A stretch of DNA of 34,285 nucleotides from Bacteroidales bacterium (GTDB lineage Bacteria > Bacteroidota > Bacteroidia > Bacteroidales > JAFGUD01): positions 1 through 34,285 of the forward strand of contig JAFGUD010000391.1 in NCBI GenBank assembly GCA_016938685.1, read 5' to 3'. A program made the position numbers and the translations under genes. Under the pieces are notes generated by a model. It saw only the letters and a list, made by a program, of their open reading frames with translations. It was not told the DNA's origin and did not search any database. Of this stretch, positions 24,083-34,195 are shown piece after piece (the stretch's first letter is position 1; every line of letters starts with the position of its first letter).

Positions 24083-26008
24083 ATGTCCAAAAACAAAATA
24101 AACGAAGAAATAAAAAACCTGCAAACTCAACTTGCAATCGAAAAAGCCGAAGATTTATCGCAATTTAAAATTAAAATGCAAAGTACTACGCTAATCGAAC
24201 GCAGAAACGAAGGAGTTTTGTGGTATCCGGTTCAGCTCGCAACTTCTTTGTACGATGCAGGCGAAAGATTGATAATCAACGTTTCACGCTCAAAAGAACA
24301 TTCCGGCTCGCATCTTTTTCAAAACGGAAAACTTGTCAGTATTTTTTCAAATTCTGACAGTAATAACGAACAAACAACTTTTGTTACCGGCGTTGTTAAT
24401 CAGGTGCGTGAATTTGACATGTATATCACAATAAACAACGACATATTTCCTGATTGGCTAAAAGACGGAAAACTTGGAGTTCAGCTTCTTTTTGATGAAA
24501 ATTCATATTTGGAAATGGAAAGAGCCCTGAACATTCTCCAAAAAACTGATGATAGACGTCTAAATCAACTAAAAAGTATAATTATAGGTGACGAAGATGC
24601 AAGTTTTGAAGAAAAATACAAAGTTTCCATTCCAACACTAAACAAAAGTCAAAACGATGCACTCAATTTAGTTTCAAAAGCTCAGGATTTAGCAATTATT
24701 CACGGACCTCCGGGAACCGGAAAAACAACAACAATTATTCAGTCGATTGTTCACACTTTAAAAGACGAAAAACAAATTTTGGTTTGTGCTCCAAGCAATT
24801 CTGCCGTTGATTTGTTGGTTGAAAAACTTTCCGAAAAAGGAATAAATGTTTTACGTATCGGACATCCTGCAAGAGTTACAGACAATGTACTTAAAAACAC
24901 TCTCGACACAAAAGTTACTTTGCACGAACATTACAAAGATGTAAAAATGATTCGTAAACAAGCCGAAGAATTATTCAAATCCGCAGGAAAATACAAACGT
25001 AATTTCGGTCCCGAAGAACGCCGACAAAGAAACGAATCGTTCAAAGAAGCACGCAGATTAAAAGACGAAGCAAAACAGCTAATCCATTATATTACTTCTA
25101 GTCTGATTTCTGACGCACAAGTTATTGCAACTACTCTTGTTGGAGCAAATAATTATCAGATAAAAGACATGAAATTTAAAACTGTTTTTATTGACGAAGC
25201 AGCGCAAGGACTTGAACCCGCTACATGGATTCCAATTATAAGATCAGACAGAGTAATTCTTGCCGGCGATCACAGCCAACTTCCACCTACTGTAAAGTCT
25301 TATGAGGCAGCAAAAAACGGACTGGAAATTACTCTTTTTGAAAAAGCTATAAAACGAAATTCTGCCGATGTTATGCTTAATGAACAATATCGAATGAATG
25401 AAAAAATAATGACTTTTTCGAGTCGATATTTCTATAAAAATCAGTTAATTGCAAACGAAAAAGTAAAAATTCACACTATTTTTGATGAAGATATTCCTGT
25501 TGAATTTATCGACACTGCCGGAACCGGTTTTTCGGAATACACCGACCCAGAAACCAAAAGCACGATGAACCGGGAAGAAGCTGATTTATTGATGAAATAT
25601 TTAAAAACATACTTGGAAGGAATTAACGAAACCAATTTAACAGAAATTGACGGAATTGGTGTAATTTCTCCATACAAAGCTCAGGTAAACATTTTACAAG
25701 AACATTTTGATAATAATTTTGAGTTTCCTGATTTTGTAAAAGAAAAAGTTTCTATCAACACTGTCGATTCATTTCAGGGACAGGAAAGGGATATTATTTT
25801 TATTAGTCTTGTCAGGTCAAACGAGAAAAATGAAATTGGATTTTTAGCTGATATTCGCAGAATGAATGTTGCAATGACCAGAGCAAGAAAAAAACTTGTT
25901 ATTTTTGGTGACAGTGGCACAATTTGTAAAAACAATTTTTACAATAGTTTTGTCGATTACATAAATGAAATTGCAGCATACAAAAGTGCTTTTGAAATAA
26001 TGTATTAA
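24083..26008 (+). CDS. UPF1/IGHMBP2-like SF1 DNA/RNA helicase
   Basis: 641 aa. N-terminal beta-barrel-like region (~30-140), then two RecA-like domains: motif I GPPGTGKTTT (208-217), motif Ia APSNSAVD, motif II DEAAQ (371-375), motif III GDHSQLPPT, motif IV NEQYRM, motif V VDSFQGQERD and motif VI NVAMTRARKK. The order and DEAA box match superfamily 1B helicases of the UPF1/IGHMBP2/Dna2 type, which move 5' to 3' on single strands. The bacterial role is not defined, and nucleic acid repair or RNA processing are candidates. It is longer in codon-rich loops, but nothing is missing. Its 3' end faces recQ across 220 bp. Confidence 0.92.
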   Translation: MSKNKINEEIKNLQTQLAIEKAEDLSQFKIKMQSTTLIERRNEGVLWYPVQLATSLYDAGERLIINVSRSKEHSGSHLFQNGKLVSIFSNSDSNNEQTTFVTGVVNQVREFDMYITINNDIFPDWLKDGKLGVQLLFDENSYLEMERALNILQKTDDRRLNQLKSIIIGDEDASFEEKYKVSIPTLNKSQNDALNLVSKAQDLAIIHGPPGTGKTTTIIQSIVHTLKDEKQILVCAPSNSAVDLLVEKLSEKGINVLRIGHPARVTDNVLKNTLDTKVTLHEHYKDVKMIRKQAEELFKSAGKYKRNFGPEERRQRNESFKEARRLKDEAKQLIHYITSSLISDAQVIATTLVGANNYQIKDMKFKTVFIDEAAQGLEPATWIPIIRSDRVILAGDHSQLPPTVKSYEAAKNGLEITLFEKAIKRNSADVMLNEQYRMNEKIMTFSSRYFYKNQLIANEKVKIHTIFDEDIPVEFIDTAGTGFSEYTDPETKSTMNREEADLLMKYLKTYLEGINETNLTEIDGIGVISPYKAQVNILQEHFDNNFEFPDFVKEKVSINTVDSFQGQERDIIFISLVRSNEKNEIGFLADIRRMNVAMTRARKKLVIFGDSGTICKNNFYNSFVDYINEIAAYKSAFEIMY

Positions 26009-26228
26009 TACAATGAATAATTAACAGTTAATAATGCGAATTAAGAGTTGAAATATTAAATTGAAAATCAGCTTATTATGTATTTCGTCTAAATCAATTT
26101 AAAACACCAAAATTAAGCAAAGCTACATCCAACTTTGTACTACTACGAAGAATGAGGAGTCTCTAACTCATTTTAAATATATCGATTCGCTAATTAATGG
26201 TGCCAAGCGGGCAAAATTTTCATCCACC
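26009..26228. other. Convergent gap between SF1 helicase and recQ
   Basis: 220 bp without a gene. A hairpin AATGAG...CTCATT (26151-26172) with a 10-base loop is the only notable structure, and a T-run of four after it makes it a weak terminator at best. The segment 26140-26215 is less AT-rich than its surroundings and looks like decayed intergenic repeat. The octamer arrays of the other two convergent gaps are absent here. Confidence 0.5.
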
Positions 26229-28358
26229 CTAAAAAATATTCTTTTGCCAATAAGTAATTCCCATTCTAATTTTCCCGTAAGAAATTTCTTCGTTCATGTT
26301 AAAAAACAAAGGTTTCATTCCATTTTCCAGCCCAACTTCGTCTATCGCTTTTTTGATTCTTTTTAATTCTTCCTCCGGTATTAGTTTTAAAACATCAATA
26401 TCGTGTCCTTCCTCATAATATTTTGTGAGATGACCAAAAATTGTGGCTTCACTTAAACTCCGTTTTTTAGCTATTTCTTCAATAGAAAAACCATCGTTAA
26501 ACATCTCAAAAGTAATCACATAAGTAGAACCTTTTATATTTGAACCTTCATCACTTTTTTCACGGATAAATTTGAGAATTTCGCCAATAAAATTACTACC
26601 ATATTTATTATTTTTAAACTCTCCTACCCCGCTTATTTTACCAAGTTCATCATGTGTTGTTGGCTTTAAACTAGTCATTGCTTCAAGAGTTGCATCATTA
26701 AAAACAACATAAGGCGGAACAGCTTCTGAATCAGCAATAATTCTTCTCAACTCCCTCAATCGGTCAAACAACTCATTATTAATCATTTTTGTTTTAGATA
26801 AAGGCTTAGCATCTTTTAATTTTTGATCATTTTTCTTCTTTATTTCATGAACATGCACCAAGCTAACTTTTTTTCCATTAAACAAAATTTTATCTCCCGC
26901 ATCAGTTACTTTTACAACGTTATTCTGGTCGTAAGCAATTTCTATAAATCCCTGATTCAGAAGTTGTAACATATATTGATGCCAATCAAAAAAACTAATA
27001 TCTTTTCCTGCGCCAAAGGTTTTAATATTTTGATACCCTTTATCAAAAATTTCTTTTTTCCCTGCACCTCTCAATACGTCTATAAGCATTGTTACTCCAA
27101 CGTTTTGGTCAAGTCGATATAACGCAGAAAGTGCTTTTTGGGCAATGATTGTTCCATCAAATTGCTGAGGAGGATTTTGACACACATCGCAATTTCCACA
27201 GTCATTTTCCAGATGTTCTCCAAAGTAACTCAAAAGAATTTTTCTTCGACAAGTTTGTGCTTCGGCAAATTCCTGAATACGCTGTAATTTTGAAAGTTCT
27301 ACTTCCCTATTATTTGGAGCTTCGTCTATAAAGCGCCTGTAAACCATAACATCTTGCAGACTGTAAAACATCATTGTGTCTGTTTTAACTCCATCACGAC
27401 CACCTCTTCCAATTTCCTGATAATAATTTTCGATGTTTTTTGGCATGTTGTAATGAATAACCCAACGCACGTTAGATTTGTCTATTCCCATACCAAAAGC
27501 AATTGTAGCACAGATAATTGGAGTTTTATCCTTAATAAAATTATCCTGAACTTTTGATCTTTTTTTGCTATCAAGTCCGGCGTGGTAATAATCAGCTTTA
27601 AAACCTTCTTTTTTAAGAGTTTTCACCATTTCTTCGGTAGATTTTCGGCTCAAACAATAAATAATTCCCGATTCATTTGGTCTTGCTTTTATAAAATCAA
27701 TTATTTTTTTCTTTCTGTTTTGTCCCGGAACAACATTTAAACTAAGATTTGGTCTGTCAAAAGAAGCAATGTATTGTTTTGTGTTCTGTAAATTTAATTG
27801 TTTAATAATATCACGAGCAGTAATTTTATCGGCAGTGGCAGTAAGTGCTACAATCGGAATTTCAGAGTATGTATCTTTAAGGATTTTTAATTCTGTATAT
27901 TCAGGTCTAAAATCGTGTCCCCACTGCGAAATACAATGGGCTTCATCAATTGCAAAAAGACTTATGTCTAATTTTTTTAGAAATTCTATAAAACTCTCAC
28001 TAACAAGTTTTTCGGGTGAAACATATAATAATTTTATTTTACCATCAATAATGTCATTTTCGACTGCAACTTGTTGGTCAACAGAAAGAGAACTATTCAA
28101 AAAAGCAGCCGAAATTCCAACAGCCCTGAGACTTTCCACCTGATCTTTCATCAAAGAAATCAATGGAGAAACAACAATTGCAATACCTTTTTTTAATACT
28201 GCCGGAATTTGAAAAGTAATAGATTTTCCTCCGCCAGTAGGCATAAGAACCAGACAATCGTTTTTATTCAGAATATCATTAATAATCTCTTCTTGTAAAG
28301 GTCTAAATTCATCGTAGCCGAAATATTTTTTCAAAACTTGTTGGGCTTCAGTTAACAT
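26229..28358 (-). CDS. recQ: ATP-dependent DNA helicase RecQ
   Basis: 709 aa. SF2 3'-5' helicase acting in recombination and fork repair. Walker A is MPTGGGKS (39-46, Lys45), the DEAH box is 138-141 with the RecQ aromatic loop around QWGHDFR, and motif VI is [12 protein letters not shown] zinc-binding four-Cys cluster (C-RRKILL...DC-GNC-DVC) and winged-helix domain follow, then an HRDC domain (~530-605) and a C-terminal helix-turn-helix segment (~625-665, '[16 protein letters not shown]'). The architecture is complete. A -7-like TAATTTTG lies at 28394-28387 but lacks a good -33. It is convergent with the SF1 helicase and divergent from the hypothetical gene at 28507. Confidence 0.96.
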   Translation of the reverse strand: MLTEAQQVLKKYFGYDEFRPLQEEIINDILNKNDCLVLMPTGGGKSITFQIPAVLKKGIAIVVSPLISLMKDQVESLRAVGISAAFLNSSLSVDQQVAVENDIIDGKIKLLYVSPEKLVSESFIEFLKKLDISLFAIDEAHCISQWGHDFRPEYTELKILKDTYSEIPIVALTATADKITARDIIKQLNLQNTKQYIASFDRPNLSLNVVPGQNRKKKIIDFIKARPNESGIIYCLSRKSTEEMVKTLKKEGFKADYYHAGLDSKKRSKVQDNFIKDKTPIICATIAFGMGIDKSNVRWVIHYNMPKNIENYYQEIGRGGRDGVKTDTMMFYSLQDVMVYRRFIDEAPNNREVELSKLQRIQEFAEAQTCRRKILLSYFGEHLENDCGNCDVCQNPPQQFDGTIIAQKALSALYRLDQNVGVTMLIDVLRGAGKKEIFDKGYQNIKTFGAGKDISFFDWHQYMLQLLNQGFIEIAYDQNNVVKVTDAGDKILFNGKKVSLVHVHEIKKKNDQKLKDAKPLSKTKMINNELFDRLRELRRIIADSEAVPPYVVFNDATLEAMTSLKPTTHDELGKISGVGEFKNNKYGSNFIGEILKFIREKSDEGSNIKGSTYVITFEMFNDGFSIEEIAKKRSLSEATIFGHLTKYYEEGHDIDVLKLIPEEELKRIKKAIDEVGLENGMKPLFFNMNEEISYGKIRMGITYWQKNIF

Positions 28359-28506
28359 ATCTGTAAAATGTTTTTTTTATTTTTGACAAAATTATTATTT
28401 TTAAGACTAAAAACCATTTTTTTTATTAACATTGAATTAATTCAAACTAATAGTTAATCAATTAAAAAAAAATATTAATTTTGAAAAAAAATTAAACTTT
28501 CGTATT

Positions 28507-28950
28507 ATGGATAAACCAATAAAACTAGATTATTTGAATTATTTAGATTTCTCAAAATTCACTGAATTTGATTTCTCTATTTTTTTCAAAAAATATAAAT
28601 TAGAAGAATCTATAATTTTAGGATCTTTTGTCTCAGGATATAACTCTCTGGTTTTGTGTATAAAATTAAACCCCATTTGGAATCCTGTATTAGGCTTAAA
28701 CAATACACAATACGTAAAAGACCATCCTTTTTTATTTCTTTTAATGCCTTGTATTCATAAATTAAACAACGAATACAATACCGAAACAGGATTAGAATTT
28801 GAAATAGCAAAATACGATACCAAGCCACTTAAAAACAAACATTTTGACACATTTTTCAAAAATCATTACGGCGATAAAATTCAAATAATGCATTCAGAAA
28901 GTTTCTCGGCATATTGTATCACGCATGACAATAATCTAATAGAATTATAA
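28507..28950 (+). CDS. Hypothetical protein, 147 aa
   Basis: 147 aa, no signal peptide and no membrane helix, so probably cytosolic. It is rich in Phe, Tyr, Lys and Asn, with aromatic residues clustered in the first 40 positions, and has three scattered Cys. I do not recognise the family. A TAATTTTG at 28476-28483 is placed as a -7 element but has no clear -33. A good terminator follows, so it is its own transcription unit between recQ and the secreted-protease operon. The distinct flanking signals support a real gene. Confidence 0.6.
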   Translation: MDKPIKLDYLNYLDFSKFTEFDFSIFFKKYKLEESIILGSFVSGYNSLVLCIKLNPIWNPVLGLNNTQYVKDHPFLFLLMPCIHKLNNEYNTETGLEFEIAKYDTKPLKNKHFDTFFKNHYGDKIQIMHSESFSAYCITHDNNLIEL

Positions 28951-28981
28951 TAGAGCTAAAAATATTACTCAAAAAATCATC

Positions 28982-29012
28982 AAAAACATCGGGTCAAAAC
29001 GGTGTTTTTTTT
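28982..29012 (+). terminator. Intrinsic terminator after the 147-aa hypothetical gene
   Basis: AAAAACATCG (28982-28991) pairs with CGGTGTTTTT (29000-29009) with one G-U pair and an 8-base loop, and the T-run extends to 29012. It lies 32 bp after the stop codon and before the secreted C39-like gene. Confidence 0.8.
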
Positions 29013-29078
29013 ATTTATTTGTCTAAATTTAAAAAAAAAATCTAAAAAACAAATTCAAAATCTTATAAAACAAAACAA

Positions 29079-30101
29079 ATGAAAAGAACTTTAATAATTC
29101 TACTTTTTGTATTTTTCGCAATCCAAATTAATGCTCAACAAAGTAAAACAGGTTCTCAACGTCCCGAAGGTGTAAGCATTGGTAAAATCTACAATGATTC
29201 TAAATCACAAATCGTAATTAGTGGAGTACCAACTTATCTTTGGCACAGAGGATGCGGACCAACAGCACTCGGAATGGTTATTGGCTATTATGATTCAAAT
29301 GGATTTTCCGATTTAATAGAAGGAGATGCCACAACACAAACAACAGAAGTTGACAATGCTATAGCAAATTCGGACCATTATAACGATTATTCAACACCAC
29401 TAGATTATTGGCCAAATTTAGAGCAAGATAATTCCGAACTTGGAGGCGCACACACATCAAATTGTATTGCCGATTTTATGCAAACCTCATGGAGTAGTGA
29501 GGGAAATTACTGGGGCTGGAGTTGGAGTTCCAAAATTGCACCTGCTTTCAATTCGTACGTTTCTCAACTAAACGACGATTATATTATTAGTAGTCAACGT
29601 ATTTCGTATAGTGCATATTCTTGGGATTTATACAAAACAGAAATAGACAACAATCGTCCGGTTGTTTTTCTCGTTGATAGCGACGGAGACGGGTCAACAG
29701 ACCACTTTGTAACAGGAATAGGTTACGATGATGCAACAAACGAATATGCTATATATGACACTTGGGACACTCAAATTCACTGGTACACTTACCAAGGAAT
29801 GTCTTCTTCTTATGCCTGGGGGATTTATGATTTTAATAAATTTGAAATCTCTGTACCTGTAAATATTTTAGAAAATGATGAGTCTATTAAAACTTATCCA
29901 AATCCAACAACAGGAATTTTCAGAATAGATAATTCAAATTCATTAGAAATAACGAAAATTGAAGTTTTTGACATTTCAGGAAAATATATTTTTTCAACAA
30001 ATTCTACTCAAATAGATATTTCAAACCTTGAAGATGGAATTTATTTAATCAAAATTATCACAAACAATAATGTTTTAACAAAAAAAATCACAAAGAAATG
30101 A
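29079..30101 (+). CDS. Secreted C39-like cysteine peptidase with T9SS sorting domain
   Basis: 340 aa. Signal peptide of about 19 residues (cut after INA). The peptidase_C39-like domain has the Cys59 nucleophile in GCGPTALGM, His209 in TDHFVTGIGYD and Asp227 in YDTWD, a plausible papain-like triad. The C-terminus (~268-340) is a type IX secretion sorting domain beginning YPNPTTG (273-279) and ending in Lys-rich KKITKK, so the protein is exported through the outer membrane and its tail removed. The substrate is unknown. Unlike bacteriocin-processing C39 domains it is not fused to an ABC transporter. First gene of a three-gene operon, with the next ATG overlapping its stop codon. Confidence 0.87.
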   Translation: MKRTLIILLFVFFAIQINAQQSKTGSQRPEGVSIGKIYNDSKSQIVISGVPTYLWHRGCGPTALGMVIGYYDSNGFSDLIEGDATTQTTEVDNAIANSDHYNDYSTPLDYWPNLEQDNSELGGAHTSNCIADFMQTSWSSEGNYWGWSWSSKIAPAFNSYVSQLNDDYIISSQRISYSAYSWDLYKTEIDNNRPVVFLVDSDGDGSTDHFVTGIGYDDATNEYAIYDTWDTQIHWYTYQGMSSSYAWGIYDFNKFEISVPVNILENDESIKTYPNPTTGIFRIDNSNSLEITKIEVFDISGKYIFSTNSTQIDISNLEDGIYLIKIITNNNVLTKKITKK

Positions 30102-30595
30102 GCAAATCATTGATGCTATTAGTCGCACTTTTATTTAGTATTAATGTTTTTTTGAATGCTCAAAACTCATTTCCCGGGAATTGGCTCGGGGAATGGGATG
30201 GATATATGTTTTGGTACAAAGAAACAAAATTAGTAGACAGCATTCATGCCGGTTTAACAATAAAAAAAACAGATGTTGATACAGCTTGGACATGGAAAAC
30301 ATCGTATTACGCAAAAGACACAATAATAAAGGATTATATTTTAAGAAAAAAAGAAGAAAATTGGTACCTTATAGACGAAGGTGAAGGAATTTTCCTCAAC
30401 GCTTTTTTAGTAAATAACCAGTTAATCAGCATGTTTACAGTTGAGAATAAGCCTTTGCCGGCTGTTTATACTCTAAATAAAAATATTTTAACATTTGAAA
30501 TATCAATGTGGGAAAAACAAGGTAAAGTTAACGAACAAATTGATGATTTTGTTTTAAAAAGTTATCAAAAAGCTGTTTTGAAAAGAAAAGAATAA
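30098..30595 (+). CDS. Small exported protein, unknown function
   Basis: 165 aa. A signal peptide of about 21 residues ends in LNA before QNSFPGNW. No lipobox Cys, so it is probably periplasmic or secreted, and it lacks a T9SS tail. The mature part begins GNWLGEWDG and continues in strand-rich segments with many Trp and Tyr, as in small beta-barrel or lipocalin-like export proteins. I do not recognise a named family. The ATG overlaps the stop of the protease gene by four bases (ATGA), showing translational coupling and hinting that the two products work in the same compartment. Confidence 0.75.
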   Translation: MSKSLMLLVALLFSINVFLNAQNSFPGNWLGEWDGYMFWYKETKLVDSIHAGLTIKKTDVDTAWTWKTSYYAKDTIIKDYILRKKEENWYLIDEGEGIFLNAFLVNNQLISMFTVENKPLPAVYTLNKNILTFEISMWEKQGKVNEQIDDFVLKSYQKAVLKRKE

Positions 30596-30608
30596 AAACA
30601 TAACACAA

Positions 30609-31244
30609 ATGCCTTTAAAACAACTTTTTACAAACACTATATTAAAATTTACTGATAATCAAACAATTAAAGATATACTTTGGCAACAAATAGAAGCCAA
30701 TTATTCCGAAAAAAGCAGATTTTACCACACTCTGACTCATTTGAATGAGATGTTTGACCTATTAGATCAAGTAAAATCCCAAATTACTGATTATGATACA
30801 GTTTTTTTTGCCGTTTTTTATCATGATATAATTTACAATCCACAAGCAAAAGACAACGAAGAACAAAGTGCTGATTTAATGAAAAATAGCCTAAGTAAAA
30901 TCAACTTTCCATCTGAAAAAATCAACAATTGCTACGACCAAATTATTGCTACCAAAAGCCACTCTCCCACTCTTTCCAAAGACACTAATTTTTTGCTTGA
31001 TGCAGATTTAGCAATATTGGGACAAACATCAGAAAAATATCAAAACTACACTCAACAAATTAGAAAAGAATATTCATTTTATTCTAATGAAGAATATAAA
31101 AAAGGTAGAATTAAGGTTTTGAATCATTTCTTGAAAAATGAATCAATATATAAAACCATTTTTTTTAAAGAAAAATTTGAGAAACAAGCTAGATTGAATA
31201 TTCAAAACGAATTGAATACTATAGAAAAATTAATTCTTTATTAA
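30609..31244 (+). CDS. HD-superfamily metal-dependent hydrolase
   Basis: 211 aa, cytosolic. The metal ligands of an HD domain are visible: His40 and His44 in YHTLTH, His72-Asp73 in YHDIIY and an Asp near 131-133 in LLDADLA. This layout matches the small predicted HD phosphohydrolases of COG4339 type, whose substrate is unknown. It starts 13 bp after the exported-protein gene and is probably the last gene of that operon, although its location differs from the two exported products. Its last 26 bp overlap the convergent hybrid kinase gene. Confidence 0.85.
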   Translation: MPLKQLFTNTILKFTDNQTIKDILWQQIEANYSEKSRFYHTLTHLNEMFDLLDQVKSQITDYDTVFFAVFYHDIIYNPQAKDNEEQSADLMKNSLSKINFPSEKINNCYDQIIATKSHSPTLSKDTNFLLDADLAILGQTSEKYQNYTQQIRKEYSFYSNEEYKKGRIKVLNHFLKNESIYKTIFFKEKFEKQARLNIQNELNTIEKLILY

Positions 31245-33183
31245 TATACTTAGAAATTAGCGAAAGCATAATATTTGAATTAATCGGTTTAGTCAAATAC
31301 TCATCAGCTCCGGCATTAAAACATTCTATTTTGTCATTTTCAAAAACAAAAGCTGTTTGAACAATAACAGGTAATTCGGGACGTATATTTTTAATTTCAC
31401 GTGTTGCCTCTATACCATCCAACTCCGGGAGTTGCAAATCCATCAAAACAATTTCAATGTTTTTATTTGTTTTAACAAAATCAAGAGCTTCAATTCCATT
31501 TTTTGCGTGAAATGTATTTAAGTTGTTTTTTTTCAGAATCGTTTCCATCAAATCGGCACTCGACTGATCGTCTTCAACAATTAGAACATTTTCCCCATCA
31601 AAAGAAAACTGATCTTCTACTTTTATTGATTTTTTGTATAAATTTAGATCAATTGAATCATAAGGAATATCAAAATAAAAAACAGAACCTTTATTTAACT
31701 CAGATTCAAGCCATATATCACCATTTAATAACTCCACACATGCACTAGCAATAGAAAGACCAAGACCTGTTCCTCCATAAAATTTTTCTACTTGAACATT
31801 TGCTTGTCTGAACCTTTCAAAAACAACATTTTTTTTATCTTTGTGTATTCCAATTCCAGTATCTTTAACATAAAAACTCAAAAACGGACTTTGATTTTTT
31901 TCAGAAAGTACATACCCAAATTCAATAGACCCTTCTTCGGTAAATTTCAATGCATTACCCAATAAATTAACCAAAATCTGTTTAAGTCTTGTCTCATCAG
32001 TTTTCACCAGACAATTGTCTAGCGATTTTACAGCTTTTAGAGTAATATTTTTTGTAGAAACTTTTATTTGGTTACTAAAATCAATAAAAAATTCATCAAT
32101 AAGTTTATTAGTATCAACAATTTCAATATTTAATCTAACCGTTCCTGCATCAAGCCTTGAAATATCAATAATATCATTGATAAGATTCAAAAGATGGTTT
32201 CCACTATTTATAATAATTTCAGAATATTTTTGTATCTCATCAGCCGAAGTATCCGGATCACCTAGAAAAGAAGCAAAACCAACAATAGCATTCATTGGAG
32301 TGCGTATTTCGTGGCTCATATTAGCCAAAAATGCTGACTTTAATAAATCACTTTGTTCTGCTTTTTCCTTTGCTTTTTTTAGTTCTTCCTGTGTTCTTAT
32401 CAAATCAGTAATATCTCGTCCAATTACGGCAAGCGCTTTTCTTTCTCCATTAGAATGGAAAGTCGGAATTTTGAACACATCGTATATTTTTTCATCACCT
32501 TTAACTGTAGGAATTACTTCAATGCCTTGATTTATTACGCCCTTATTCCATGCTATTTCATCGGATTCCATACAAGCCATAAATGCTTCGCGATAAATTT
32601 CATGGGTATAATCAGCAAGCTGCGCATCGGTTTTACCAAAATAATCAACATCTTTTAAGCAAAAAAGTTCTAAATCAGCTTCATTAGCCAAAAGCCACTC
32701 CCCTTTTGCATTTTTATAACACACAATATCAGGAATAGTATTAATAAAAGAAGATAATCTGTGTTGATTTTCCAAAACAATTTCTTTTGTTCGCTCAAGT
32801 TCGTGTTGTACTTTTATTTGTTCGGTAATATCAACAAGATAACCAATAAGATAATCAACTTCACCCGAGCTAGTTTTTATTATATTTTTATAATCTTTTA
32901 CCCAAAAAACTTTCCTATCTTTACTTACAACACGATAAGGTAAATGAGTAAACTGCGACACATTGTTTTTTACAGCATCTTTTAACTCTCGCTCAACTCT
33001 AACATAATCATCGGGATGAATAAATTTTTTAATAAATCCACTCTGATAAACTTCTTCTTTTGTTAATCCGCCATATTCAAAAACATTATCAGTTGTAAAT
33101 TCAATATTCCATTTCCCGTTTTCATTTTTCCATTTAAAAATTAAAACAGGACCTTGATTAAAAATTTGCAGAAGCTTTTCCAT
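31219..33183 (-). CDS. Soluble hybrid histidine kinase, PAS-PAS-HisKA-HATPase-REC
   Basis: 654 aa with no membrane helix, so it senses an intracellular cue. Two PAS domains (~10-125 and ~140-260), HisKA with His291 in the H-box (SHEIRTP), HATPase with N-box (NLLGNALKFT), G1 DTGIG (441-445) and G2 GGTGLGLS, then a C-terminal receiver with acidic pair (EDD, ~538-540), phospho-acceptor Asp582, Thr610 and Lys632. All catalytic residues are present. There is no output domain, so signal presumably passes to a separate Hpt protein or response regulator not seen here. A TAAATTTG at 33208-33201 resembles a -7 element but lacks a good -33. The 3' end overlaps the HD gene by 26 bp. Confidence 0.95.
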   Translation of the reverse strand: MEKLLQIFNQGPVLIFKWKNENGKWNIEFTTDNVFEYGGLTKEEVYQSGFIKKFIHPDDYVRVERELKDAVKNNVSQFTHLPYRVVSKDRKVFWVKDYKNIIKTSSGEVDYLIGYLVDITEQIKVQHELERTKEIVLENQHRLSSFINTIPDIVCYKNAKGEWLLANEADLELFCLKDVDYFGKTDAQLADYTHEIYREAFMACMESDEIAWNKGVINQGIEVIPTVKGDEKIYDVFKIPTFHSNGERKALAVIGRDITDLIRTQEELKKAKEKAEQSDLLKSAFLANMSHEIRTPMNAIVGFASFLGDPDTSADEIQKYSEIIINSGNHLLNLINDIIDISRLDAGTVRLNIEIVDTNKLIDEFFIDFSNQIKVSTKNITLKAVKSLDNCLVKTDETRLKQILVNLLGNALKFTEEGSIEFGYVLSEKNQSPFLSFYVKDTGIGIHKDKKNVVFERFRQANVQVEKFYGGTGLGLSIASACVELLNGDIWLESELNKGSVFYFDIPYDSIDLNLYKKSIKVEDQFSFDGENVLIVEDDQSSADLMETILKKNNLNTFHAKNGIEALDFVKTNKNIEIVLMDLQLPELDGIEATREIKNIRPELPVIVQTAFVFENDKIECFNAGADEYLTKPINSNIMLSLISKYINKELIFL

Positions 33184-33261
33184 TTTTGTTTTATATACTT
33201 CAAATTTAACAAAAAAAAACTTAACTTTTCACAGTTTTTTTACCAATTTTTAAAAAACAGG

Positions 33262-34137
33262 TTAAATAATCAATTTATAAAAACCAGTTAATAAAATTAT
33301 AGCAAAAATTGACAGCAAAACGCCTACCCAATTAACAAATTTGAGTTTTTCTTTGAAAATAAAAAAGGCAAAAAGAATAGAAAGAGAAATAACTCCGATG
33401 TTATTTACACCAAAAACAACAGAACTATCCAAGCCACTATGATTTAATGCATAAATCATAAAATACATAGAACCAAAATTAGCCGTGCCAATAAGTAATC
33501 CGGTCAAAACAATTTTATAATTGAAAAAATCTCTAAATTTTGTATCATTAAAAAAACTCACTGCAACGCCTGTTAATCCTGAAATACCAAAAGAAATAGC
33601 AGTAAAAATGGGAATTTGAGCTTCGGTTAAGGTACTTTGTGCCAATTTTACAATTGAGTCTATTGCACCAATCGTAATAAACAATAAAACAGGTAAATAA
33701 ATAAATTTAAGGTCAAACTCCTTCGTGCGTTTTCGGTAAACGGAGAAAAAAACAGAAAGTAGAGCTATAAAAATTCCTACAATTTTGATTTTTGTAAAAA
33801 CTTCTGTAAAAAAAAGCATTGAAAAAAGCATTGGAACAACAACCGACATTTTATTTGAAATAGTCGTTATAGCAATTCCAATTTTTTGAGTAGAATAACC
33901 AATTAGATAAAAACCTACAATCAACAATGCACCAATTCCTAAAGCACTATAAATCCAATCACTTGAAACAAGTTCTAAAAATGAAAATTGTGTTTTATTT
34001 AACAAAAAACCAAGAAAAGTTGCGGCAAAATAATTGATAACAATAACCGGAAACAGCTTAATATTCAATTTGTTTTGCACTTTAAAAACGATAGCAATAA
34101 CAGTTGAGCAGACAATACTTAGGAGAAGAAATATCAT
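33262..34137 (-). CDS. EamA-family (DMT superfamily) transporter
   Basis: 291 aa, about ten membrane helices in two fivefold repeats, as in drug/metabolite transporters of the EamA type. Substrate unknown. The second half has the usual ending (FxFFIFKEKLKFVNWVGVLL). It is the first of two genes on this strand at the right edge, and the hybrid kinase follows after 78 bp. A good promoter lies directly upstream. Confidence 0.85.
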   Translation of the reverse strand: MIFLLLSIVCSTVIAIVFKVQNKLNIKLFPVIVINYFAATFLGFLLNKTQFSFLELVSSDWIYSALGIGALLIVGFYLIGYSTQKIGIAITTISNKMSVVVPMLFSMLFFTEVFTKIKIVGIFIALLSVFFSVYRKRTKEFDLKFIYLPVLLFITIGAIDSIVKLAQSTLTEAQIPIFTAISFGISGLTGVAVSFFNDTKFRDFFNYKIVLTGLLIGTANFGSMYFMIYALNHSGLDSSVVFGVNNIGVISLSILFAFFIFKEKLKFVNWVGVLLSIFAIILLTGFYKLII

Positions 34138-34163
34138 TCAGATTTTACTTTTAAAATAGGTTG

Positions 34164-34195
34164 CGAAAATAGTTGTAAACAAGCGATACAACAAA
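34164..34195 (-). promoter_or_regulatory. Promoter of the EamA transporter gene
   Basis: On the minus strand TTTG (34195-34192), a 20-base spacer and TATTTTCG (34171-34164), which differs from TAnnTTTG at one position. The leader to the ATG at 34137 would be about 20 bases. Confidence 0.45.

Noticed and set aside
26009-26228. Pseudogene remnant between the SF1 helicase and recQ
   Set aside because: All frames are short and I recognise no protein fragment. It reads as decayed intergenic repeat.
27769-28143. Plus-strand 124-codon frame
   Set aside because: Antisense to the RecQ helicase domain. Composition follows from the opposite strand.
32015-32530. Plus-strand 171-codon frame
   Set aside because: It is antisense to the kinase core of the hybrid histidine kinase, whose motifs are intact, and has no signal of its own.
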